This document shows positions 26,341-33,988 of a DNA stretch of 64,000 nucleotides, in pieces; positions within the stretch are counted from its first letter, which is position 1, and each line of letters starts with the position of its first letter. The DNA lies in NCBI RefSeq assembly GCF_005818865.1, contig NZ_VBRY01000008.1, positions 62,001-126,000 on the forward strand. Direction: 5' to 3'. Position numbers and translations under genes: made by a program. The DNA is from Mariprofundus erugo. Lineage in GTDB: Bacteria > Pseudomonadota > Zetaproteobacteria > Mariprofundales > Mariprofundaceae. Below the pieces are notes generated by a model. That model was not told where the DNA came from, searched no databases, and saw only the letters and a program-made list of their open reading frames with translations.

Positions 26341-26376
26341 ACAGCAGCTGCCACGCACCTGCTGTGCGGTAGTGTG
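26341..26376 (+). repeat. Hairpin plus GCGGTAGTGTG element, copy B
   Basis: ACAGCAG pairs with CTGCTGT (7 bp) around the loop CTGCCACGCAC. The stem is followed directly by GCGGTAGTGTG. The same plan, with different but complementary arms and a nearly identical loop, occurs at 27554-27590. Conserved loop and tail with covarying arms argue for a real structured element. Confidence 0.65.
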
Positions 26377-26390
26377 GGTGGAGGGGATCA

Positions 26391-26420
26391 GTAGGCAGTG
26401 GCCAGTCATCAGTCGGCAGA
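26391..26420 (+). repeat. Degenerate CAGT-word repeat tract
   Basis: Words of the type GTAGGCAGTGGCCAGTCATC and AGTCGGCAGAG follow element B. They resemble the GTGACTAGTGATT words near 55060 and 57590 and the CAGTCACCAGTCACAG words at 27285-27303. No coding role is seen. Confidence 0.5.
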
Positions 26421-26522
26421 GAAAACAGAATTTGCTTCTAACCGTAAACTGTCATGCTGAAAGCTGGAAATAATCACGTCTGGTCTGATTGAAAATGTCA
26501 CACTCAAGCCAGGAGCCGATAC

Positions 26523-26921
26523 TTACTCCTTCTTTCCAGCCAGTTTCACGCCGTAGAGGCGGGATAGTTTTTTGTCAAAGGTCATGAGCGTACAGTTGGC
26601 GGCCTGGCTTTCCGCTGCAATCAGGCAATCAGAAAAACCACAGCTGTTTTTTTTGAATAGTTCGAGTGCTTCCATAAAGCGCTCTTCTGCTTGCAGGATA
26701 AAAGCGCTGTTATGCAGGAGGTGCTCCAGTAGCGGCACAATGATTGATTTGTCGAGTTTATATGCAGCCTGCAATACCCAAACCAGTTCAACAGCAACAA
26801 TTTGGGGTACAAACATCTGCTTTGCATCGCTGGCAATTTTCCGGGCGATTGCCACTTGTTCCGATTGATTGGGGTCATCAACCAGAATGCGTACAAGGAG
26901 GTTGGTGTCTGCGGCAATCAC
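26523..26921 (-). CDS. vapC: VapC-like PIN-domain toxin
   Basis: This 132-residue PIN-domain ribonuclease toxin has the acidic active-site residues in place: Asp5 in AADTNLLVRILV, Glu45 in AVELVWVL, Asp98 in CGFSDCLIAA and Asp116 in TFDKKLS. The start codon overlaps the antitoxin stop by four bases (ATGA). PIN toxins of this type cleave tRNA or rRNA; the target is unknown here. Confidence 0.92.
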   Translation of the reverse strand: MIAADTNLLVRILVDDPNQSEQVAIARKIASDAKQMFVPQIVAVELVWVLQAAYKLDKSIIVPLLEHLLHNSAFILQAEERFMEALELFKKNSCGFSDCLIAAESQAANCTLMTFDKKLSRLYGVKLAGKKE

Positions 26922-27151
26922 AGTTTGCCGCCTCTGCTTTGAATCGCCTGCTCTATATCATCCAGGCTGGCACTTTGTGATGCAGAGACGAGTCCGAATG
27001 CCGCTTCGATATCCTTGATGACTGGCAGAATAATGACTTTGCCATTTTCATATACAAAACCGACCCGGTCACCCTGATGAATGCCAAGTTGATTTCTTAC
27101 GCTGGCAGGAATGGTGACTTGCCCCTTTGTCGTGACCAGTGACGTTTTCAT
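26918..27151 (-). CDS. vapB: AbrB/SpoVT-type antitoxin (VapB-like)
   Basis: This 77-residue antitoxin has an AbrB swapped-hairpin DNA-binding domain (TTKGQVTIPASVRNQLGIHQGD) and a C-terminal tail that would neutralise the PIN toxin (ASLDDIEQAIQSRGGKL). It is the first gene of the pair and overlaps vapC by four bases. GGAGG lies 7 nt before the ATG. Confidence 0.92.
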   Translation of the reverse strand: MKTSLVTTKGQVTIPASVRNQLGIHQGDRVGFVYENGKVIILPVIKDIEAAFGLVSASQSASLDDIEQAIQSRGGKL

Positions 27152-27171
27152 GGAATACCTCCGGAATGTTG

Positions 27172-27199
27172 AGTGTACAAAATAAAATAAGTATTACAA
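27172..27199 (-). promoter_or_regulatory. Candidate promoter of vapBC
   Basis: On the minus strand TTGTAA and TACACT are separated by 16 nt of AT-rich sequence, ending about 20 nt before the antitoxin start. The match to a sigma-70 promoter is fair. The antitoxin likely binds here to autoregulate. Confidence 0.4.
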
Positions 27200-27314
27200 T
27201 GCTCTATAGTGATGTTGTTGTTAATAAAGGTATGGCACTGCGACGGTCGGATGTTCCTGTTGAAACACGAGCGGGTAATGTAAACATCAGTCACCAGTCA
27301 CAGCCCTGAACTAG

Positions 27315-27340
27315 CAACTAAAGAACTGACCCCATTTGCT
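27315..27340 (+). repeat. Short dispersed motif, copy 2 (CAACTAAAGAACTGACCCCATTTGCT)
   Basis: This is the second copy of the motif at 25373-25400, in the same orientation, about 1.9 kb apart. The copies bracket the two toxin-antitoxin modules and may mark the edges of a mobilised or deleted element. Confidence 0.6.
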
Positions 27341-27553
27341 CACCTTTGTTGCTTGCGGTTTTGGGATGATGGTCTATAAGTTATTCGCCGTTTCGCAATG
27401 GCTGCATGGCAGCGCTTGCATGACAGGGATGTCTGTTCAGAAATGGTGTACACCATCCCGTTGATCACAATCAAGGAATAGCCGGATTTATCTCCGGGCT
27501 GTCATATATCTGCCATCGTTGCAGGTTACTGTGATTGCGGCCCCCCCCCCCCG

Positions 27554-27590
27554 AATCCAGCTGCCGGCGCACCTGGATTGCGGTAGCGTG
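27554..27590 (+). promoter_or_regulatory. Hairpin plus GCGGTAGCGTG element, copy A (ops/RfaH-like candidate)
   Basis: AATCCAG pairs with CTGGATT (7 bp) around the loop CTGCCGGCGCAC, followed by GCGGTAGCGTGCTT. The tail matches 11 of 12 bases of the ops element GGCGGTAGCGTG, where RfaH is recruited to long surface-polysaccharide operons in enterobacteria. It lies 101 nt before the first gene of the locus, on the coding strand, the right place for ops. A second copy at 26341 is not next to a polysaccharide gene, so a repeat-element origin is also possible. Confidence 0.5.
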
Positions 27591-27690
27591 CTTGCCAGTC
27601 AGTTTGGATGAGTCGATTTCGAAGATTCATATTTGATCAAGCCGAATTGATCGAAAATGCATTCATCAGAGTTTTAACGGAGTATGAAGA

Positions 27691-28980
27691 ATGAAGACGA
27701 AAACAGTTTCCGTAGTCGGACTTGGTTATGTTGGCTTGCCGTTGGCGCTGGCATTCGGTCGTGAGATTGCGACAGTTGGATTCGAAATATCTTCCACCAA
27801 GGTAAATGCTTACCGTGAGGGCTATGACCCGACAGGTGAGATGGCCGGTGAGCTGTTTGAGCGCGCTCAGTTGCTCAGCTACACGACCGACCCGAAAGAT
27901 ATTGCGGGCGCTGACTTTATTGTGGTTGCAGTGCCAACGCCGGTTGATAATGCACACATGCCTGATTTGACTCCGGTCATCAGGGCTTCCGAGACAGTGG
28001 GGCGCCATATGAAAAAAGGCGCGATTGTCATTTTTGAATCCACTGTCTATCCGGGCGTGACCGAGGATATCTGTGTGCCGATTCTCGAGCGGGAGTCGGG
28101 GATGGCGTGTGGTGATGACGGCTTCAAGGTGGGGTACTCTCCTGAGCGCGTCAATCCTGGCGATAAGGTCCATACGCTTGAGCGCATCGTAAAGGTGGTG
28201 TCCGGCCAGGATGCGGAGACCCTTGAGAAAGTGGCAACGTTGTATGAGATGATTATTGAGGCTGGTGTTCACCGTGCACCGACGATCAAGGTGGCAGAGT
28301 CCGCCAAAGTGATCGAAAATACACAACGTGATTTAAATATCGCGCTGATGAACGAGCTTGCCACGATTTTTGACAAGATGGATATCGACACGCTTGATGT
28401 GCTGGAAGCAGCGGGGACCAAGTGGAACTTCCTGCCCTTCAGGCCGGGACTTGTCGGCGGTCACTGTATCGGTGTTGATCCATATTATCTGACCTATAAA
28501 GCTGAAACACTTGGCTATCACCCGGATGTGATTCTGGCGGGCAGGCAGATTAATGACGGAATGGGTAAATTCGTTGCCGAGAAGACGGTCAAGCAGATGA
28601 TTGCATCTGATCGCAAGATCAAGGGGGCACGGGTTGCTGTGCTTGGTCTGACCTTCAAGGAAAACTGTGAAGATTTGAGGAATTCGCGGGTGATTGATGT
28701 GATCCGGGAGCTTGAATCATACGGGGTTGAGGTGCTCGTACATGATCCTGTGGCAAATCAGCATGATGCCAAAGAGGAGTATGGTGTGTCGCTGGTCGAA
28801 CAGGATGCGTTGTCGAATCTTGATGCAATTGTTGCTGCAGTGGCCCATGATCAACTGGTCTCCCTGGATGTGTCAGTTTTTGCGTCGATGGCGAATGGAT
28901 CGATCCCTTTTATTGATATCAAGTCATCCTATGACAGGGCAACACTGGCTGCGGCCGGGTTTGCTGTCTGGCGATTGTAG
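27691..28980 (+). CDS. UDP-N-acetylgalactosamine/glucosamine 6-dehydrogenase (TviB/WbpO type)
   Basis: This enzyme oxidises C6 of a UDP-HexNAc to the uronic acid with NAD. The 429 residues show the Rossmann motif VVGLGYVGLPLALAFG, the middle domain, and the catalytic Cys259 in GGHCIGVDPYYLTYKAE. TRP-type features such as KVIENTQRDLNIALMNEL match TviB/WbpO rather than plain UDP-glucose dehydrogenase. It is the first gene of the polysaccharide locus, 22 nt before the amidotransferase. The substrate cannot be fixed from sequence alone. Confidence 0.88.
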   Translation: MKTKTVSVVGLGYVGLPLALAFGREIATVGFEISSTKVNAYREGYDPTGEMAGELFERAQLLSYTTDPKDIAGADFIVVAVPTPVDNAHMPDLTPVIRASETVGRHMKKGAIVIFESTVYPGVTEDICVPILERESGMACGDDGFKVGYSPERVNPGDKVHTLERIVKVVSGQDAETLEKVATLYEMIIEAGVHRAPTIKVAESAKVIENTQRDLNIALMNELATIFDKMDIDTLDVLEAAGTKWNFLPFRPGLVGGHCIGVDPYYLTYKAETLGYHPDVILAGRQINDGMGKFVAEKTVKQMIASDRKIKGARVAVLGLTFKENCEDLRNSRVIDVIRELESYGVEVLVHDPVANQHDAKEEYGVSLVEQDALSNLDAIVAAVAHDQLVSLDVSVFASMANGSIPFIDIKSSYDRATLAAAGFAVWRL

Positions 28981-29002
28981 TAGCAAACGGACTATTTGAA
29001 AC

Positions 29003-30826
29003 ATGTGTGGCATAGCCGGGATTTATTCTTATCACCCAAAGTCTGCTGAAATAAGCAGGGAAGAGCTCATCCTCATTCGTGACCATATGGTTGCTCGAGG
29101 CCCTGATGGAAAAGGTGAGTGGTTCTCGGCTGACAATCGAGTAGGTCTGGCCCATCGCAGGCTGTCGATCATCGATTTGTCTGAGCATGGTTCTCAACCT
29201 ATGCAGAGCGGTGATGGAAGGTATGCCATCAGCTTCAATGGCGAGATATACAATTACCGTGAACTCCGTGCCGACCTGGAGAGGGCGGGCTCCGTATTCC
29301 ATTCTGATTCTGATACTGAAGTGTTACTTCATCTTTATGCGAAAAAAGGTGTTGCCATGCTCAATGATCTGCGTGGCATGTTTGCCTTTTCTCTCTGGGA
29401 TAACGAGCACTGTTGCATGGTAATTGCGCGAGATCCCTATGGTATCAAGCCGCTCTATTATTCAAATGACGGGCAGACAATTCGTATCGCTTCGCAGGTG
29501 AAGGCATTGATGGCAGGCGGCAAGGTGTCAAAATCTAAATCTCCTGCCGGCATGGCTGGTTTTTTTCTGTTTGGACACATGCCAGAGCCTTACACGCAGT
29601 ACCAGGATGTATCTGCGCTGCCTGCAGGACATTACGCGGTCATAGATGAGTCTGGCATGCATGATCCTGTATGTTATTTTGATCTTCAACATGTCTTTGA
29701 TTGCACCGTTGAATTATCCGAGAAAGAAGCTCAGGAAATGGTGTTTAATGCCATGACCGAGAGCATCAATTATCACTTGATATCCGATGTTCCGGTGGGG
29801 GTATTCCTATCTGCTGGGATTGATTCGGGGGCGATACTAAGTCTGGCCGGAGAGGGTGGGTGCCGGCATTTGCAGACGCTTACTCTGGCCTTTGAGGAGT
29901 TCGGAGGTTCTGCAAATGATGAGTCACCTTTAGCTGCACAGGTGGCAAAGCACTTCCAGGTAAAACATCATCATAAACGGATATTAGCAGGTGATGAGTT
30001 CTCGGCTGGTTTGGATGGCTTCTTTGAAGCAATGGACCAACCGACGACAGACGGATTGAATACATATTTTGTCAGTAAAGCTGTCTCTGAATTGGGCTGG
30101 AAAGTGGCGTTGTCCGGCGTCGGCGGAGATGAGATGTTTTGCGGCTATCCATCGTTTACAGATATCCCGAGTTGGGTTCGATTAATGGGGACCCCCTCTC
30201 GAATACCCGGTTTGGGAAATATATTCTCGCACCTTGCAACATATGCACGATTAAACCCAAAAGCCGCCGGACTTGTTAAATATGGTGGTACATACGAAGG
30301 AGCCTATCTGCTTAAACGCGGGATTTTTCTGCCTGAAGAGCTTCCGGAGCTTGTTGGAAAAGAGATGGCTGCAGAAGGGCTCAAACAGCTTTCAGTTGAG
30401 GAGCATATTTCCCGCCGAATTGGTGTTGGCAAAACGACAGAGAAGTCGATGGTCTCTTTGCTGGAAAGCTCTTTGTATATGCGAAACCAGTTACTTCGCG
30501 ATTCAGATTGGGCTGGCATGGCACACTCGCTTGAAATACGGACTCCGTTTGTAGATGCGCATTTGATTCGAAAAATAGTTCCTGCATTGTCCTCAGTATG
30601 GAACAGTTCTGGTAAAGGGTTGTTTTATGGTTCTTTGAACAGGCCGCTACCTGAGTTTATTACTTCAAGGTCAAAAACTGGCTTTTATACCCCTGTATCG
30701 AAATGGCTTCAAAGCGATAATCGACTTGATGTATGGAAATCGATTCCCTCTTTGAGGAAAGGTTCTGCTCCATGGGCCCGAAGGTGGGCCTTTGTGGTTG
30801 CTGATAGAAGCGGCCTATTGGGTTGA
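29003..30826 (+). CDS. Asparagine synthase-like glutamine amidotransferase
   Basis: This 607-residue protein has an N-terminal class II glutaminase domain with Cys2 (MCGIAGIYSYH), RGPDGKG and SFNGEIYNYRELR. The C-terminal synthetase domain has the pyrophosphatase loop FLSAGIDSGAILSL and SGVGGDEMFCGYPSF. Free asparagine synthesis uses this architecture, but copies inside polysaccharide loci commonly amidate sugar uronic acids. The upstream UDP-HexNAc dehydrogenase would supply such an acid; this link is inference. Confidence 0.88.
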   Translation: MCGIAGIYSYHPKSAEISREELILIRDHMVARGPDGKGEWFSADNRVGLAHRRLSIIDLSEHGSQPMQSGDGRYAISFNGEIYNYRELRADLERAGSVFHSDSDTEVLLHLYAKKGVAMLNDLRGMFAFSLWDNEHCCMVIARDPYGIKPLYYSNDGQTIRIASQVKALMAGGKVSKSKSPAGMAGFFLFGHMPEPYTQYQDVSALPAGHYAVIDESGMHDPVCYFDLQHVFDCTVELSEKEAQEMVFNAMTESINYHLISDVPVGVFLSAGIDSGAILSLAGEGGCRHLQTLTLAFEEFGGSANDESPLAAQVAKHFQVKHHHKRILAGDEFSAGLDGFFEAMDQPTTDGLNTYFVSKAVSELGWKVALSGVGGDEMFCGYPSFTDIPSWVRLMGTPSRIPGLGNIFSHLATYARLNPKAAGLVKYGGTYEGAYLLKRGIFLPEELPELVGKEMAAEGLKQLSVEEHISRRIGVGKTTEKSMVSLLESSLYMRNQLLRDSDWAGMAHSLEIRTPFVDAHLIRKIVPALSSVWNSSGKGLFYGSLNRPLPEFITSRSKTGFYTPVSKWLQSDNRLDVWKSIPSLRKGSAPWARRWAFVVADRSGLLG

Positions 30827-30933
30827 ATTGGAGTAGATAAGGTCCAAAAGTTTATGTTTTTAAATCCGACTTGAATATATGAAATGCAATTAGACTGCTC
30901 CTGAGTAGTGGTGATGAAAGGAAATCGGATAGA

Positions 30934-31902
30934 ATGGATGATATATCAATAGATGAGTATCGGAACTTGTGTTCTAAAGAGTCGTCAATACCAATTTTCC
31001 TCAAAGATTGGTGGTTAGATGCGGTTTGCTCTGAAGGTCAGCAATGGGGGGTTGCCCTGTATAAGAGGGATGGGCGAATAATTGGGGCGCTTCCTTATGT
31101 ATTCTGCAAGAAGTGGGGTGGAATGTATTTGGGTACAACTAAGTTAACCCCGTATCTGGGGCCTTGGCTTAAGCCACATAAGACAAAGTATGCAAATCAA
31201 ATAGGGACAGAGAAAAAAGTCATGCAGGGCCTAATTGATGAGTTGCCAAGCTTTTCTTGCTATGAGCAAAGTTGGACCCCTCTCCTTACTAATTGGATGC
31301 CATTCTATTGGCGTGACTATAAACAAATGACCAAGTACACCTACACCCTTCCTGAGCTTAAGGATAAGGAAGCATTATGGGCTGGATTCCTTGAAAAAGT
31401 TAGGACTGATATTAGGAAAGCAGAGAAGGCAAAAATCGTTGTTAGAGATGATTTGTCGATTGAGGACTTCTTGGGGTTGGCAAATATGACAGCCCAAAGA
31501 CAGGGGATGGATAACATATACCCTGACCAGTTGGCTAGGCGCATTGATCAGGTGTGCGAGGCAAATGATTGTCGGAAGATTTTTGTAGCTCAGGGGGAAG
31601 ATGGAAGGCTTCATGCTGGGGTTTACATCGTATGGGATGATAATTGTGCCTATTATTTAATGGGGGGAGGAGATCCAAGTCTGAGAAACAGTGGCGCTAC
31701 TAGCCTGTGTATGTGGCACGCCATTCAATATGCGGCAGTGGTAACCAATGAATTCAACTTTTTAGGTTCAATGATTGAACCGATAGAGCGCTTTTTTCGA
31801 GGCTTTGGAGCCAAGCAAGCTCCTTACTTTTGTGTCAGTAAAGTGAACTCATTTAAGTTTAAGGTGATAAGATCCATTATGAACAGGTATATGAAGTCTT
31901 AG
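30934..31902 (+). CDS. FemAB/GNAT-like acyltransferase
   Basis: This 322-residue soluble protein has the pattern of the FemAB/peptidoglycan-bridge or BioF2-like GNAT family: LPELKDKEALWAGFLEKVRT, RKAEKAKIVVRDD and IFVAQGEDGRLHAGVYIVWD. FemAB-like proteins in polysaccharide loci often acylate sugars, commonly from aminoacyl or acyl-CoA donors. It lies 107 nt after the amidotransferase in a more AT-rich stretch. The exact acceptor is unknown. Confidence 0.7.
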   Translation: MDDISIDEYRNLCSKESSIPIFLKDWWLDAVCSEGQQWGVALYKRDGRIIGALPYVFCKKWGGMYLGTTKLTPYLGPWLKPHKTKYANQIGTEKKVMQGLIDELPSFSCYEQSWTPLLTNWMPFYWRDYKQMTKYTYTLPELKDKEALWAGFLEKVRTDIRKAEKAKIVVRDDLSIEDFLGLANMTAQRQGMDNIYPDQLARRIDQVCEANDCRKIFVAQGEDGRLHAGVYIVWDDNCAYYLMGGGDPSLRNSGATSLCMWHAIQYAAVVTNEFNFLGSMIEPIERFFRGFGAKQAPYFCVSKVNSFKFKVIRSIMNRYMKS

Positions 31903-32177
31903 TGCAAATAGTTTATATTAAACGAAAGATATATCACATTAATTGTGAATCCCACAGTTTCGTGAAGTCGCGGTAGCAGGGTAATTGGGTGACACGCTGG
32001 TACATGTATAGACAGCTACTTCAGTGTGATAAGGGCAACCTGCTTATTTTGTTTATCCATCGGCTCAACGATTGATTGCTAAATCGATTGAAGCTAGGTG
32101 CGTTGATTAGAAGAGAAGGAACTGGCCTTTCCGCTGTTGCTGTAGGAAGTAATTGTCAAGCATGAGGGTTTTCGTAA
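31903..32177. other. AT-rich spacer between the acyltransferase and wzx
   Basis: This 275-nt spacer contains no gene. The short stretch GCGGTAGCAGG at 31973-31983 resembles ops only in its core and has no preceding hairpin. A promoter may be present, but none can be picked. Confidence 0.4.
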
Positions 32178-33434
32178 GTGAAGAATCATTTTTCTAAGAA
32201 TGTTGTGATCTATTTTTTGGGTACGATGATTAATTCAAGCGTCCCATTTTTTCTATTACCTATCCTTACTAGAGTGTTGTCACCTGAAGATTACGGCATT
32301 ATAACGATATTTACTATTGTTCTTAGTATTTCTGGGGTGTTCGCAGGCCTGAGTGTGCACGGAGCCGTAGCTTTACGTTACTATAAACATGGGCGCGAAG
32401 GTATTGCAGCATATGTAGGTTCATGTCTAGCAATTCTGATTGTGACTACAATAATTATGTCCCTTTTGATTGTCTTGCTCGGAGATTATTTGTCGCCGCT
32501 GATTGGATTGAAACGAGACTGGATTTTGCTGGCAGTAATATTATCTGGAGGTCAATTCTTGATACAAATACGCTTGACCCTTTGGCAAGTAGTTGGGAAT
32601 GCGATTAATTATTCTGCTTTCCAAGTTTCTTCAGGTATTATGAATGCTGCTCTTTCCCTTTTGTTGATTTTAGTCTTAGGCATGATGTGGGAGGGGCGGT
32701 TGATTGCTCAATGCCTCACCATTGCGATTTTTTCAACGCTTGCCTTGTTCTGGATGTGGAGGGGGGGGCTTCTATCACTTCCGGGTACTGAACTTTTTCA
32801 TCATGTAAAACATGCCTTGCGATACGGCGTGCCATTGGTTCCCCATGTGTTGGGAGGAATGATGATTGCGTTGGGGGATCGAATGATTATTGAGTCGAAG
32901 ATGACTACTTCAGATGTCGGGATATATGCAGTAGGGGCACAGGCAGGATTGGCCTTGAACTTACTATATCAATCATTTTTCAAAGCATGGCATCCAAAAA
33001 TAATGGAGCGTGCATTGGATGATAGCTACAGACGGCGCCTTTTGGTTTCAGGTTCATATAAGGTTATGGGCGGTTCTTTATTGTTGTATATTGTATTCTC
33101 ATTGGTCGCTTGGTTTATGTACCCATACTTGGTTGGCGTTTCATTTATCGAAGGTCAATGGATTGTATTGTTGATTGCATTATCCTCATTCTTTGGGGCT
33201 TGTTATTTCTCAACTGCTATTTACATACAGGTGGCGAATAAGAATGAATATTTAGCAATTAGCACCATATTTAGTGGAGCAGTTGGACTAGCTGTTTCTT
33301 ATGTTCTATGTGATCCGTTCGGAATGATAGGTGTTGCTCTAGGTGTGGTAGTAGGGCAACTTCTCTCCTTTTTGTTGTGTTGGTATGCTGCAAATTTGGT
33401 TTTCCCGATGCCATGGGTGATGAAAAATAGTTAG
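32178..33434 (+). CDS. wzx: Wzx-type polysaccharide flippase
   Basis: Wzx moves lipid-linked repeat units across the inner membrane. The 418-residue protein has about 12 hydrophobic segments of the MATE-like/PST family, with FLLPILTRVLSPEDYGIITIF near the start and a GVPLVPHVLGGMMIALGDRM stretch in the middle. The start is GTG 32178. Base composition is more AT-rich than in the flanking blocks. Together with the polymerase at 48179 it implies a Wzx/Wzy route. Confidence 0.88.
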   Translation: MKNHFSKNVVIYFLGTMINSSVPFFLLPILTRVLSPEDYGIITIFTIVLSISGVFAGLSVHGAVALRYYKHGREGIAAYVGSCLAILIVTTIIMSLLIVLLGDYLSPLIGLKRDWILLAVILSGGQFLIQIRLTLWQVVGNAINYSAFQVSSGIMNAALSLLLILVLGMMWEGRLIAQCLTIAIFSTLALFWMWRGGLLSLPGTELFHHVKHALRYGVPLVPHVLGGMMIALGDRMIIESKMTTSDVGIYAVGAQAGLALNLLYQSFFKAWHPKIMERALDDSYRRRLLVSGSYKVMGGSLLLYIVFSLVAWFMYPYLVGVSFIEGQWIVLLIALSSFFGACYFSTAIYIQVANKNEYLAISTIFSGAVGLAVSYVLCDPFGMIGVALGVVVGQLLSFLLCWYAANLVFPMPWVMKNS

Positions 33435-33510
33435 ATATGTCGGTTGGCCTATTTCATGTTCGAGTAATGTTTTGAATGTGTAAAGTGAATTTTGGGAAGG
33501 AGAGCTACTG

Positions 33511-33957
33511 TTGATAATAGACTGTATAGATAAATACGAATTGTACCAAGGGCTGGGTGATGGGGTATCAAAGGCACTAGAGTTCCTCGTTAGTCATGAT
33601 TTAGAGGCACTGAGCATTGGTAAACATGAGATTGATGGCCAGTGTGTATATGCACTGGTGAGCGAATATGAGACAAAGCCCGCTGATTCCTCTTTTTTTG
33701 AGCGCCACGAGCTTTATGTCGATGTACAATATGTCGTTAGAGGGGAGGAGTCGATTGGATATGCACCACTACAAGATCAAGTGGTAGTTAAACCATATCA
33801 TGAAGAGCATGATTATGCTTTACATAGTGGGAATGCTTCATTTGTTAATCTCTGTGGGGGAATGTTTGCAATATTCTTTCCCGGAGATCTGCATATGCCA
33901 GGCATATCTGATGTGCCTGGTTCGGTTCGGAAAATCGTAGTTAAAGTGAAGGCGTGA
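33511..33957 (+). CDS. YhcH/NanQ-family (DUF386) protein, possible nonulosonate anomerase
   Basis: This 148-residue protein belongs to the YhcH/YjgK/YiaL family: HEIDGQCVYALVSEYETKP, HELYVDVQYVVRGEE and FPGDLHMPGI, with the conserved His residues that bind metal. E. coli YhcH (NanQ) is reported as an N-acetylneuraminate anomerase. It sits directly before a nonulosonic acid biosynthesis block, so an anomerase role on that sugar fits, as inference. The TTG start is supported by AAGGAGAG about 9 nt upstream. Confidence 0.8.
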   Translation: MIIDCIDKYELYQGLGDGVSKALEFLVSHDLEALSIGKHEIDGQCVYALVSEYETKPADSSFFERHELYVDVQYVVRGEESIGYAPLQDQVVVKPYHEEHDYALHSGNASFVNLCGGMFAIFFPGDLHMPGISDVPGSVRKIVVKVKA

Positions 33958-33988
33958 TGGGCTTATATATGGTGCCCGGTGGTCATTT

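Larger units (their letters stand above)
25927..26522. other. Gene-free spacer between ParDE and VapBC with hairpins and word-like repeats
   Basis: No credible gene is found here. The spacer holds CATCT-type repeat words (26068-26132), hairpins at 26251-26275 (TCACGCC/GGCGTGA), 26303-26319 (CTCTTT/AAAGAG) and 26163-26183, a hairpin plus GCGGTAG element at 26341-26376, and CAGT-type words at 26391-26420. The parD promoter must also lie at its left end. Confidence 0.6.
27200..27690. other. Gene-free spacer upstream of the polysaccharide locus
   Basis: No credible gene lies here. It contains CAGTCACCAGTCACAG words (27285-27303), the second dispersed motif (27315-27340), a run of 12 C (27541-27552) and element A (27554-27590). 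It is the leader of the polysaccharide operon, whose first gene starts at 27691. A clear promoter could not be picked. Confidence 0.55.

Noticed and set aside
31973-31983. Third GCGGTAG-type site (GCGGTAGCAGG)
   Set aside because: It lacks the preceding hairpin and the GYGTG end seen in the two other copies.
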